A stretch of DNA of 6,473 nt from Euryarchaeota archaeon UBA60 (GTDB taxonomy: Archaea; Thermoplasmatota; Poseidoniia; Poseidoniales; Poseidoniaceae): the NCBI GenBank assembly GCA_002503395.1, contig DARQ01000076.1:32149-38621 (forward strand). Reading direction: 5' to 3'. How positions within the stretch are numbered: the first letter of the stretch is position 1; every line of letters starts with the position of its first letter. The notes under the pieces are model-generated. The model ran no database searches, was not told the DNA's origin, and saw nothing but the letters and a program-made list of their open reading frames with translations. The translations under genes and the position numbers were made by a program. Positions 1-6,473 of this stretch are shown piece after piece.

Positions 1-3000
1 CGGTGCAGGTTGGAAGAAACGGAATCAAATTCATCGATCATATCACTGGTATACCAGTATTCTCCGACGATGTAGTGAGTGGTACTCTTGTCGGTATCAC
101 CGGCGGTACGAATCCGGCTGTCGAATAGACGCTGGGCTCCGGTTTCCAAGACGAAGTCATCACCGGCACAATCGTCGGTCTGGTTATTACAACCGACTAC
201 CTCCTCGGCATCGTATACTCGGTAGACCATAGTCGGTTGGAGAATACCATCGGTGACGATTTTCCCCTCGGCCATCACGATATCTCGGTTGACCTGGGTC
301 ACCTTGAACATTCGCTCGCTAACTCCATCGACGCCCAATTCGGATACAATACTTCGTAATTCGGCAAATTGTGCTGAGGTGAGATGCCGGTCAAGTGTCG
401 TTTCAAAAGAAGAGGTGAAATCATAGTCTCCGGTTCGGGCTTCGTTATAGGTCAAATCTCCTTCTCCCAATTGCCATATGAATAGAGCCATCAAATCCTC
501 TTGCGAACGGCTCAACAGCATATTTCCTGTAGCCGGTATTCCCGACTGGAAGTTATCCGAAACGGTAGGGTGTTGTCCCTGAGCCAAGGCTTGGAATCCA
601 TAATCCCACCATGAAACGAATGCTGGCCGATCACCGAATGCCTGTTCGGTATCTTGATTCGCCAACCACTCGTGGGCGACGTTCCAGCCATAGCCGTTGA
701 AACCGGGGCCAAATGCGCCGAGATATTCCAGACTACCGGAACCAGAATCATACGGGGTGTTGTCGAGAATCGAGAAATCCCAAATATCGTAGCGTAGGAT
801 GTCTGGGGCAAAATGGAATATCTCCTCATCGATATCGTTTGCGGCACTATTACCGCGCGGGATTCCCGAATCGAGCCCGTATGTGGCGTGCTGACTGACA
901 AGCAGAAGCATAATCAGAGTCATGGCGCTGAATGCCGGGCTCTTCCATACCGCTCTGCGGGCGGCGGTAAATCGGTCAGCGGGGGTGCGAACTCCGAGAT
1001 GACGCCACTTCATACTGAATTTATTTGCTCCGGAAACGCTCCATAAAGCCACTATTGCCCAAGCGCCAAGAACCGCCATCGCCGGGGTTGCATTGAACAC
1101 GAAACGACCGGCATTCCAAGACATTACCGAAGCGATCAAGACCCACAGACCGAGAATCAGTCGAGAAACTTGGTTATGGCGAACTCCTTGCCAGATTCCT
1201 ACTATTCCAGCACCGAGTGCTAGCAGGAATACAATCGGGCCGAAAGATGCGAACAACATTCCTCTACTCGGCGCCTGTGCTTCAGCAATGGTTCCGAAAA
1301 TCTTGTTCTTGGTAAAGTAGAACCCACCGGTGGTCAGTACATCCCAGCCGTTGTAAATGCCGGCAAATTGCAGAACCCATAGCGTGCCGAAAATCACAAC
1401 ACTGGTAACGAATGCTGTCAGCAATACCAGCAACCATGGCTTGTCTCGTGAACATACCGCCAAGATACCGAGAGCCAAGGTGAACCCGGTGATGTAGAAC
1501 AGTGGTTGCATACCGGAAGCATCCCAAATCAAGTCCAACTGGAAATGTCCGTAGACAGGAAGGGGTAAGGCGAATGTAATCAATAGCATTAACACTGTAG
1601 TTACTGCGAGAATAGTGCTATCACGACGCTTCAACAGGTTGAGTACGACCTGAGTGGCAAAGGCTAGGAACAAAATACCTGGTCCGTAGACGAAACCTTT
1701 CCATCCGAGGGCTACAATTCCGATTGAAACCCCAGCCATTACCGCATATGATATTGCGGCTGGTCGCTTCTTGAACACCGCGGTCGTCGCCTCGACGAGA
1801 TAGCGAAGTGAAAAATTTGCTTCTTTGGTCAAGCGCTCTGAACCACCGTATTTCACCGCCTTCAAATAGAAGTGGAATCCGGTCGAGAGGAATAACAGTA
1901 CGAAGGCATCGTGGTCGGCCAGTGCAAAAGTACTGTGGCTGACATGGCCTGGCATGAAGGCGATTAGCCACGCGGCGATAACACCGGCTCCCTTACCGAA
2001 GTGCTCCTTGGCCATCGCCGCCAGTGGGAAGACGGTCAAGGCACCATAAATTGCTGGTAGCGCACAAACGCTCCACCAAACAGCCTCTTCAGGGGTAGTA
2101 CCAATGAAGGGGGCGAGCATGAAACCACCCAGTGCTAATGACCAGGTGAATAGTGGTGGTCGAGGATTGATTGCACCAATCGGGTAAGCCCGGTCGGCAT
2201 CGATGATGAGATGAGCATTGTTGGCGATGATGTAATCGACAGCCCGCTTCATGTACCAAGGGTCGGAACCTCCGGTCATGTCCCAGCCACCGGTACCGGT
2301 GGCATTCATCGCCGGCAGTACATTCCAAATCACTCGAATCGCCAAACCGAAGGCAAAAGCAGAGAATATCAAAATGGTAGCCCAATTCTCGGACCACCAT
2401 TGGCGAGCAGCGCTCGGGTTGTTTAGTTCACGGTTACTCCAATTCCCGTACTTCTCGTGGGTGGCGATGTAAAAAGTCCCGACGAAAGCAAAGAATGTCA
2501 TTCCTAACCAGATGAAGACCCCCCAGGTGCCGGTCAAGGCATCGACGGTGTAGTATTCGTGTTCCTGCCACAGTCCGGCGGTATAGAGGATCCACGCTGA
2601 TGACAGGAGCATCGCTCTGGTATACCAGCGCTCGGCACAGAAAAATGCCACAATCATGGCCAATAGTCCAGTGAAAAATGCCCAGAAGAAACCCGCATGA
2701 CTGTACTTCACCTCATCGATTGTCAATCCGAGACGGACAATTTCATCACCCATGCCGAATTGAATCATGGTGCCGATATGAGCAGCCGCCCATACCGCCA
2801 AAGCCAACATCAGGGGCAATACCTGCTTCGCTGGTAACATTCCATCCGGCTCGGGGAGGTATTGTGCCCAGCGACCATCTCCAGCCCGGTGCAGGAGACC
2901 ACGTTGAGAAATCGCCACGATTCCGCCGATGAGAATCGACGCAAACAGAGTGCTGAAGAACAGGAAGCCGGTGGCTTCACGATTATTATTGGTGAAATTC

Positions 3001-3476
3001 TCATCGGTTCCGTCATTGTTGGAATCGAAGAATTCCGGCGCCCAAGTATCCGCCATGCCCGCTACTACGAGAGCTAGCATGAATCCGATGACTGCGAATG
3101 TCAAGATTGTAGAAGACTCAAAGCGGCCGCTGTAGTCCAACAGAAAACCACCAAAGGCCAAGATGAAAACCAGCATTCCAATGGTTGGTCCGGAAACCTG
3201 TTCCGCACCCCAAGATGCTAGTAAGGCTATGGTGAAGAGTGCTAGAGCAGCCTGATTATTGGTCAGGGAGAGGGAGTCTGAATCGCGTAGGATGCGAGGA
3301 ATGGTGGCCAGAATGGCAGCACCGATGAGCATTCCAAAATCAATGCCCGAAGTTTCGTTCATCAGTTCGAAGCCAACTGCTTCACTACTTACAAATGCCA
3401 GTAGAACGGCTAGGGGGGCGATAAGCCAACCGAGCACGAACGACGGCGATTTTTCCTGTGTGTTTTCTTCTCCCAT
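1..3476 (-). CDS. aglB: AglB/STT3-family oligosaccharyltransferase catalytic subunit, 3' end outside window
   Basis: This is the membrane enzyme that transfers a lipid-linked (dolichol-type) oligosaccharide to Asn in N-X-S/T sequons on the outer face of the archaeal membrane. The frame is open for 1158 codons from ATG 3476 to the left edge, so the C-terminus is missing. GT66-family motifs occur in the expected order: GSD (residues 403-405, first GxD motif of external loop 1, followed by PWY), DHD (521-523, second DXD-type motif), TIAE (729-732, the TIXE motif of external loop 5) and WWDYG (956-960, bases 597-611). About ten hydrophobic segments (near 13-35, 45-63, 76-90, 97-113, 123-142, 170-189, 219-240, 261-281, 288-303, 317-337) precede the canonical first helix at about 365-386; this is an extra N-terminal membrane domain. 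The soluble domain after WWDYG has a short loop with two Cys (1096, 1103) around a sequon. DMIDEF near residue 1140 might be the C-terminal DxxM/K-type motif, but this is uncertain. The start is supported by GAGGG 7 nt upstream. Family assignment is very secure. Confidence 0.96.
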   Translation of the reverse strand, partial: MGEENTQEKSPSFVLGWLIAPLAVLLAFVSSEAVGFELMNETSGIDFGMLIGAAILATIPRILRDSDSLSLTNNQAALALFTIALLASWGAEQVSGPTIGMLVFILAFGGFLLDYSGRFESSTILTFAVIGFMLALVVAGMADTWAPEFFDSNNDGTDENFTNNNREATGFLFFSTLFASILIGGIVAISQRGLLHRAGDGRWAQYLPEPDGMLPAKQVLPLMLALAVWAAAHIGTMIQFGMGDEIVRLGLTIDEVKYSHAGFFWAFFTGLLAMIVAFFCAERWYTRAMLLSSAWILYTAGLWQEHEYYTVDALTGTWGVFIWLGMTFFAFVGTFYIATHEKYGNWSNRELNNPSAARQWWSENWATILIFSAFAFGLAIRVIWNVLPAMNATGTGGWDMTGGSDPWYMKRAVDYIIANNAHLIIDADRAYPIGAINPRPPLFTWSLALGGFMLAPFIGTTPEEAVWWSVCALPAIYGALTVFPLAAMAKEHFGKGAGVIAAWLIAFMPGHVSHSTFALADHDAFVLLFLSTGFHFYLKAVKYGGSERLTKEANFSLRYLVEATTAVFKKRPAAISYAVMAGVSIGIVALGWKGFVYGPGILFLAFATQVVLNLLKRRDSTILAVTTVLMLLITFALPLPVYGHFQLDLIWDASGMQPLFYITGFTLALGILAVCSRDKPWLLVLLTAFVTSVVIFGTLWVLQFAGIYNGWDVLTTGGFYFTKNKIFGTIAEAQAPSRGMLFASFGPIVFLLALGAGIVGIWQGVRHNQVSRLILGLWVLIASVMSWNAGRFVFNATPAMAVLGAWAIVALWSVSGANKFSMKWRHLGVRTPADRFTAARRAVWKSPAFSAMTLIMLLLVSQHATYGLDSGIPRGNSAANDIDEEIFHFAPDILRYDIWDFSILDNTPYDSGSGSLEYLGAFGPGFNGYGWNVAHEWLANQDTEQAFGDRPAFVSWWDYGFQALAQGQHPTVSDNFQSGIPATGNMLLSRSQEDLMALFIWQLGEGDLTYNEARTGDYDFTSSFETTLDRHLTSAQFAELRSIVSELGVDGVSERMFKVTQVNRDIVMAEGKIVTDGILQPTMVYRVYDAEEVVGCNNQTDDCAGDDFVLETGAQRLFDSRIRTAGDTDKSTTHYIVGEYWYTSDMIDEFDSVSSNLH

Positions 3477-3488
3477 GAGAGTACCCTC
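3477..3488 (-). promoter_or_regulatory. Shine-Dalgarno-like site for aglB
   Basis: Read on the minus strand, GAGGG (3484-3488) is followed by a 7-nt spacer and then ATG at 3476. This spacing suits ribosome binding and favours this start over the next in-frame ATG at codon 39, which would remove the first hydrophobic segment. Confidence 0.55.
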
Positions 3489-3501
3489 GTCGGTATTCAG
3501 T

Positions 3502-3517
3502 TCAGCCTTAAGGCTGA
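3502..3517. promoter_or_regulatory. Perfect 16-nt palindrome, candidate operator or hairpin
   Basis: TCAGCCTTAAGGCTGA equals its own reverse complement and lies 26-41 nt upstream of the aglB start codon. A loop-free palindrome this long suits a dimeric transcription factor site better than an RNA hairpin, whose inner pairs would be sacrificed to form a loop. No regulator is known for it here. Confidence 0.4.
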
Positions 3518-3520
3518 GGC

Positions 3521-3542
3521 AGGTCGGGCACCTGAGCGACCT
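3521..3542 (-). other. Stem-loop in aglB leader, 6-bp stem
   Basis: AGGTCG and CGACCT pair around a 10-nt loop that contains CTCAG on the minus strand. A competing hairpin at 3520-3534 (CAGGT/ACCTG, 5-nt loop) uses some of the same bases, so the two cannot form together. On the plus strand the stem is followed by a T5 run and resembles a terminator, but no plus-strand gene lies to its left. Confidence 0.35.
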
Positions 3543-3550
3543 TTTTAGCC

Positions 3551-3569
3551 GTTGCCCTGAGTTGGCAAC
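3551..3569 (-). other. Stem-loop in aglB leader, GTTGCC/GGCAAC
   Basis: A perfect 6-bp stem closes a 7-nt loop, AACTCAG on the minus strand. It sits in the middle of the purD-aglB spacer, too far from either gene to be a ribosome-site mask. Its loop shares CTCAG with the neighbouring hairpin loop. Confidence 0.35.
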
Positions 3570-3639
3570 ACTACCTTTTCCGTAGCACCCTGTTTTTACA
3601 TCACAGGAAGTGGTGAAAAATTTCTCCCTAATTCGGCTA

Positions 3640-4932
3640 TTACAGAGCACGAAAACCGATGTCACGGCGGTAATGAGAACCCTCGAGAGTTATCTGGTCA
3701 ATGACCGAATATGCCTGCCGTGCAGCGGTAGCCAGATCTATTCCATATCCTGTCGCCGACAATACCCGTCCCCCGGTCGAGACCAACTTGCCATCCTGCA
3801 AACCGGTTCCAGCGTGGATTACCCAAGCCTCTTCGGTGGAAGATAAGCCGCGACCGGTTATTTCTCGGCCCTTGGCGGGGGGTCCTGGATAACCTTCTGC
3901 GGCCAACACCACGGTGAGACAATGACCTGTGGAGAAAGTAGCCTCATAGGTATCGAGTTTTCCCGCTGCGGCGGCCGCAAGCATGTGGTAGACATCGCTG
4001 GAAATCAATGGCATCGTGACCTGACATTCCGGGTCACCGAAGCGAACGTTGAATTCCACCACATAAGGGTCGCCTTGCGAATCAATCATCAAACCTACAT
4101 AGAGTACTCCACGGTATGGATTGACTTGGGAGCTGAGGCCAATATGCATCGGCCCGACAATTCTCTCCATCACCTTGTCACGCACTTCATCGGTGATCAC
4201 AGGTGCCGGGCAATACGCTCCCATGCCGCCGGTGTTGAGGCCTACATCACCCTCACCAACCCGCTTGTGGTCCTGACTCGGTGGCAGGCATATCGCCGCG
4301 CTTTCATCCATTATCACCAGCATGCTCGCCTCTTCACCGGGAAGGAAATCCTCGAGCAGCACCTTACCATCGCTAGCGATTGACTGCAAGATGAATTCTA
4401 TTGCCTCATCCCGGTCGGAGGTGACGACCACCCCCTTTCCACCAGCGAGAACGTCACGCTTGATGACCCAAGGCTTGCCGGAAAAATCATCGAGCGCGGC
4501 ATCGAAGTCGCTAGACTGGTCGAGAACGTGAAAATCAGCGGTCGGAACACTGAGGTTGCGCATCGCTTGCTTCGCCCGTAACTTACTTCCCTCGAGCATT
4601 GCATTATCGGAATCGGGACCGAAACAGAGAATACCCTCTCCTCGTAATCTGTCGGCCAGTCCAGAAACCAAGGGTGCTTCGGGTCCGACCACCACCAAAT
4701 CGGCACCTACCCTCCGCGCCAGTTCGACCTGCGACTCTACATCGCTGGCCGAGACCGCATGATTGGTGGCGAGCAGAGCGGTACCAGCATTACCTGGCGC
4801 GACGTGTACTTCGACGACATCAACACTTTCCAGCAATGATATCGCCAGCGCATGTTCCCTGCCACCGCCACCGACAATCAAGACGATGCAGTCGCCAGCC
4901 TTGCTATCGACATCACCACCAGAGTTGCTCAT
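3640..4932 (-). CDS. purD: Phosphoribosylamine--glycine ligase (GAR synthetase)
   Basis: This cytosolic enzyme catalyses the second step of de novo purine synthesis: 5-phosphoribosylamine + glycine + ATP give glycinamide ribonucleotide, ADP and phosphate. The 430-residue product matches the usual length of about 420-440. The N domain shows GGGGREHAL (21-29), PGNAG (46-50) and VVGPEAPLV (81-89). The ATP-grasp region shows LEGSK (113-117), VIKRDVLAGGKG (156-167), LLEDFLPGEEAS (192-203), SQDHKR (219-224) and LNTGGMGAY (232-240). The metal-binding EFNVRFGDPE (293-302) supplies Glu293 and Asn295. A C-terminal PurD domain follows. The ATP-binding loop reads KRDVLAGGKG where most homologues have KADGLAAGKG, so two small residues are replaced by Arg159 and Val161. 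ATG 4932 adds about 14 polar residues before the usual start; AGAGGT lies unusually close upstream. It is a stand-alone gene with no purM or purN fusion. aglB follows 163 nt downstream. Confidence 0.97.
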   Translation of the reverse strand: MSNSGGDVDSKAGDCIVLIVGGGGREHALAISLLESVDVVEVHVAPGNAGTALLATNHAVSASDVESQVELARRVGADLVVVGPEAPLVSGLADRLRGEGILCFGPDSDNAMLEGSKLRAKQAMRNLSVPTADFHVLDQSSDFDAALDDFSGKPWVIKRDVLAGGKGVVVTSDRDEAIEFILQSIASDGKVLLEDFLPGEEASMLVIMDESAAICLPPSQDHKRVGEGDVGLNTGGMGAYCPAPVITDEVRDKVMERIVGPMHIGLSSQVNPYRGVLYVGLMIDSQGDPYVVEFNVRFGDPECQVTMPLISSDVYHMLAAAAAGKLDTYEATFSTGHCLTVVLAAEGYPGPPAKGREITGRGLSSTEEAWVIHAGTGLQDGKLVSTGGRVLSATGYGIDLATAARQAYSVIDQITLEGSHYRRDIGFRAL

Positions 4933-5110
4933 AGACCTCTTGGCGAGGGGTTGGCAAATGAGGGTTTCCGAACGTCGGTCATCGAACGCACTCTCAGTCC
5001 CAAGTCACCACGTTGACTATGGATGCATAGAGACTGGTTGGAGTTGCGCCTTGAGTTGGGGTGCAAAGTGGATTAGGGATGAAGAGGGGAAATGTCGACG
5101 GTGGATTCAA
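4933..5110. promoter_or_regulatory. Divergent purD/carS intergenic region
   Basis: These 178 bases separate the start codons of two divergent genes, so both promoters should lie here. Next to purD, AGAGGT on the minus strand (4935-4940) is a close-set ribosome site. Small dyads are present: AGTCA-N6-TGACT (5003-5018) and CTATG-GATG-CATAG (5017-5030). Both are short enough to be chance. I could not pick out a clear TATA box on either strand. The carS frame stays open across the whole region and into purD, so a longer CarS N-terminus (for example from ATG 4958) cannot be strictly excluded, but its residues are polar and do not resemble the family. Confidence 0.5.
5100..5104 (+). promoter_or_regulatory. 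Shine-Dalgarno-like site for carS
   Basis: GGTGG ends 6 nt before ATG 5111. Later in-frame ATGs at 5135 and 5141 lack a comparable purine-rich element at good spacing, so 5111 is the preferred start. Confidence 0.4.
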
Positions 5111-5788
5111 ATGCCGATTGTGATAGGCTTGAGCATGGGAATGGAAGAGGTCGGTTTTCCTGTTCTTGTGCTGACTGTTCTTTGGCTGTATCTACCCGGT
5201 TATCTGGTCAACACCTGGGCGATGATGTGGGGCAAGTGGTTGCCCAAGACCGGGTATGGACCTTGGCCTATCGATGGTGGGAGAATGCATAGCGATGGCA
5301 ACAGAATTCTTGGCGACGGCAAGACTTGGAATGGCCTTATCGGTGGCTCCCTGACCAGCGGGATCCTGGCTATTCTCCAAGTTCATCTAAGCCGTGGAAA
5401 CTCTACCGATTCAGCACCTTTCGTCGACTTGTTATTCGCTGTTCCCGATTCTGCATGGTATTCCATCGGCGGCTGGGCCGGTACCGCATTCATCATTGGG
5501 ACCTTGCTCGGCTTCACCAGTCTAGTCGGTGATTCAACCGGTTCTTTCATCAAACGGCGAAGGGGGCTGAAGCGAGAGGGAGATATCAGTAGCAAATCAC
5601 CTCTCTTGGACACCTTACCTTTCGCAATATTCACCTTTGCCGGTGGTCTATTGCTCCTGCCGGCTGCGGTGCACTCTGATACCACCCTTATCCCGGCAAT
5701 GTTGGGTCTGCTCATCTTGACGCCAATCATCCATCGGGTTTTCAATTTAATCGGTTTCAAATTGGGCTGGAAGGAAGTTCCATACTGA
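5111..5788 (+). CDS. carS: CDP-archaeol synthase (CDP-2,3-bis-O-geranylgeranyl-sn-glycerol synthase)
   Basis: This integral membrane enzyme uses CTP to activate 2,3-bis-O-geranylgeranylglycerol 1-phosphate, giving CDP-archaeol (unsaturated) and pyrophosphate; it feeds archaeal phospholipid headgroup attachment. The 225-residue product shows about five membrane segments (near 15-40, 73-91, 119-140, 168-187, 191-210), as expected for the CarS family. Diagnostic loops are LPGYLVNTWA (28-37), PIDGGRMHSDGNRILGDGKT (53-72) and GDSTGSFIKRRRG (140-152), followed by the LDTLPF region (166-171), where homologues usually have DQL. It is longer than typical CarS (about 165-180 residues), mainly through a loop at about 92-118 and a longer N-terminus. 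The start at 5111 is chosen from GGTGG at 6-nt spacing and because the preceding residues are polar and not family-like. The stop shares one base with the next start, so translational coupling is likely. Confidence 0.93.
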   Translation: MPIVIGLSMGMEEVGFPVLVLTVLWLYLPGYLVNTWAMMWGKWLPKTGYGPWPIDGGRMHSDGNRILGDGKTWNGLIGGSLTSGILAILQVHLSRGNSTDSAPFVDLLFAVPDSAWYSIGGWAGTAFIIGTLLGFTSLVGDSTGSFIKRRRGLKREGDISSKSPLLDTLPFAIFTFAGGLLLLPAAVHSDTTLIPAMLGLLILTPIIHRVFNLIGFKLGWKEVPY

Positions 5789-6473
5789 TGCCGACAAGCG
5801 CATCCTTGAAGGGCTGTATACATCGACCATCATTCATGCGCCGAGGGCTGACTCTGTTGACCACAATATTGCTGATAATGGCAACTTCAGCCCTTAATGC
5901 CCCCTCATTACAACAACTGGATTTCTCCAGCACCCCCCCTGACAATGGCAACTCCATCACAATCAGTAGTGATGAGACTTGGACTGGTCCATTGACTCTT
6001 GACGGTTCGGTAATCATCAACGGAGGGGCGACACTGACAATTCAAGGGGATATCACCATCGCCAAAGGTAGTTCAATCTCGGTCGAGAATGGCTCTCTTG
6101 AGGTCGACGAATCGGCGGCACTGAAATCTGAATCCACCGAACAGAGTATGCGGGTGAATTTTCAGGATGGGAGAATAAATATCCCCTTGGATGAATACGG
6201 AAACAATTCGATAACCTTCTACTTCTCAACCGATGTGACTGGATATGGACCTACCTTTGATAACGGCCAGAACCTGAGTTTCATCGCCTCTGGCACCTCA
6301 CATTCCATCTATTACAATTCCACCGGAGAAAATAGTACCTGGATAGAAATCATCCACCAGCCATTCGGCGCAACCACCATCGACTCGATAATCGTCGAGG
6401 GCCCAAGTGGCTCACAGCAACCTTTCAATCCGGCCGAGTTGGAATCCGAGGGCCTGTATTATTGCTGTGAACA
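5788..6473 (+). CDS. Secreted or surface protein with signal peptide and β-solenoid-like N-terminus, 3' end outside window
   Basis: The gene has no recognisable specific function. The frame is open for 228 codons to the right edge. Its ATG overlaps the carS stop as TGATG. A second ATG at 5836 (codon 17) begins MRRGLTLLTTILLIMATSA, a textbook Sec signal peptide with basic n-region and hydrophobic core, so either start is possible; coupling favours 5788 and signal-peptide shape favours 5836. Residues about 60-115 are alternating short β-strand-like stretches rich in Gly, Thr, Ile and Ser (SVIINGGATLTIQGDITIAK), resembling the β-solenoid stretches of many archaeal surface proteins. Five N-X-S/T sequons lie at Asn101, 139, 162, 177 and 182. 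A Cys pair (226-227) lies at the edge. It probably acts outside the membrane, anchored or released depending on the unseen C-terminus. A cell-surface structural or binding protein is a guess. Confidence 0.8.
   Translation, partial: MPTSASLKGCIHRPSFMRRGLTLLTTILLIMATSALNAPSLQQLDFSSTPPDNGNSITISSDETWTGPLTLDGSVIINGGATLTIQGDITIAKGSSISVENGSLEVDESAALKSESTEQSMRVNFQDGRINIPLDEYGNNSITFYFSTDVTGYGPTFDNGQNLSFIASGTSHSIYYNSTGENSTWIEIIHQPFGATTIDSIIVEGPSGSQQPFNPAELESEGLYYCCE

Larger units (their letters stand above)
3477..3639 (-). promoter_or_regulatory. purD-aglB intergenic region / aglB leader with tandem dyads
   Basis: These 163 bases hold no gene. In minus-strand order they contain: a T5 run at 3616-3620, about 20 nt past the purD stop, which could be a weak archaeal T-tract terminator; an A-rich TGTAAAAACA (3591-3600) and CTAAAAAG (about 3541-3548), either of which might be a TATA-like element, though neither is convincing; a hairpin at 3551-3569 (GTTGCC/GGCAAC, 7-nt loop); a hairpin at 3521-3542 (AGGTCG/CGACCT, 10-nt loop); and a 16-nt palindrome at 3502-3517. 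The Shine-Dalgarno site follows. The dyads are seen directly. Their role as promoter, operator or structured RNA leader is inference. purD and aglB could be one transcript, with this as a processed or structured spacer, or aglB could have its own promoter here. Confidence 0.45.

Noticed and set aside
45..58. 14-nt palindrome ACTGGTATACCAGT and a related 12-nt copy at 2617-2628
   Set aside because: Both are inside aglB at Trp-Tyr-Thr codons (TGG TAT ACC), which are largely self-complementary; about 0.4 palindromes of 14 nt are expected by chance in the window.
512..2472. Several 60-130 residue open frames on both strands in the aglB region
   Set aside because: All overlap the long aglB frame, which carries the conserved motifs in order; the small frames show no domain or credible start context.
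3521..3546. Terminator-like hairpin plus T-run on the plus strand
   Set aside because: No plus-strand gene lies to its left, since both flanking genes are on the minus strand; it is better read as part of the aglB leader.
3922..4383. 153-residue open frame on the plus strand opposite purD
   Set aside because: It lies wholly within purD, has no recognisable domain, and purD matches its family over the full length; it is an antisense shadow.
5003..5030. Short dyads AGTCA-N6-TGACT and CTATG-GATG-CATAG as operators
   Set aside because: Five-base dyads with variable spacing are expected more than once in 178 bases by chance, so they are noted only within the intergenic entry.
4763..5110. Extended N-terminus for carS reaching back into purD
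   Set aside because: The frame is open, but the extra residues are polar and low in family resemblance, and they would overlap purD by 170 bases; ATG 5111 with GGTGG upstream fits better.

Overview
The window most likely comes from a planktonic euryarchaeon, probably Marine Group II (Poseidoniales) or a close relative. A CDP-archaeol synthase gene (carS) makes it archaeal, because that enzyme belongs to ether-lipid synthesis. Other hints are a very large AglB-type oligosaccharyltransferase, a β-solenoid-like secreted protein rich in N-glycosylation sequons, moderate GC by eye, and Shine-Dalgarno-like starts. The lineage call is inference from protein style; no database search was possible.

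Layout: bases 1-3476 (minus strand) hold aglB, whose 3' end lies beyond the left edge. Its open frame covers at least 1158 codons, and the family motifs GSD, DHD, TIAE and WWDYG appear in order. Bases 3477-3639 form an intergenic stretch with three closely packed dyads, including a perfect 16-nt palindrome. Bases 3640-4932 (minus) are purD, complete. Bases 4933-5110 form a divergent intergenic region. Bases 5111-5788 (plus) are carS, complete. Bases 5788-6473 (plus) are the first 228 codons of a secreted, sequon-rich protein that runs off the right edge.

Three of the four genes concern the cell envelope. CarS activates the archaeal lipid precursor. AglB moves lipid-linked glycans onto Asn-X-Ser/Thr of exported proteins. 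The protein encoded next to carS is a plausible AglB substrate, with five sequons in about 85 residues. purD is a purine biosynthesis housekeeping gene that lies upstream of aglB on the same strand. carS and the secreted-protein gene share one base (TGATG) and are probably co-transcribed.

The most unusual points are the roughly 360-residue multi-pass membrane extension in front of the canonical AglB core and the structured leader before aglB. I see no mobile element, CRISPR array, tRNA or rRNA.
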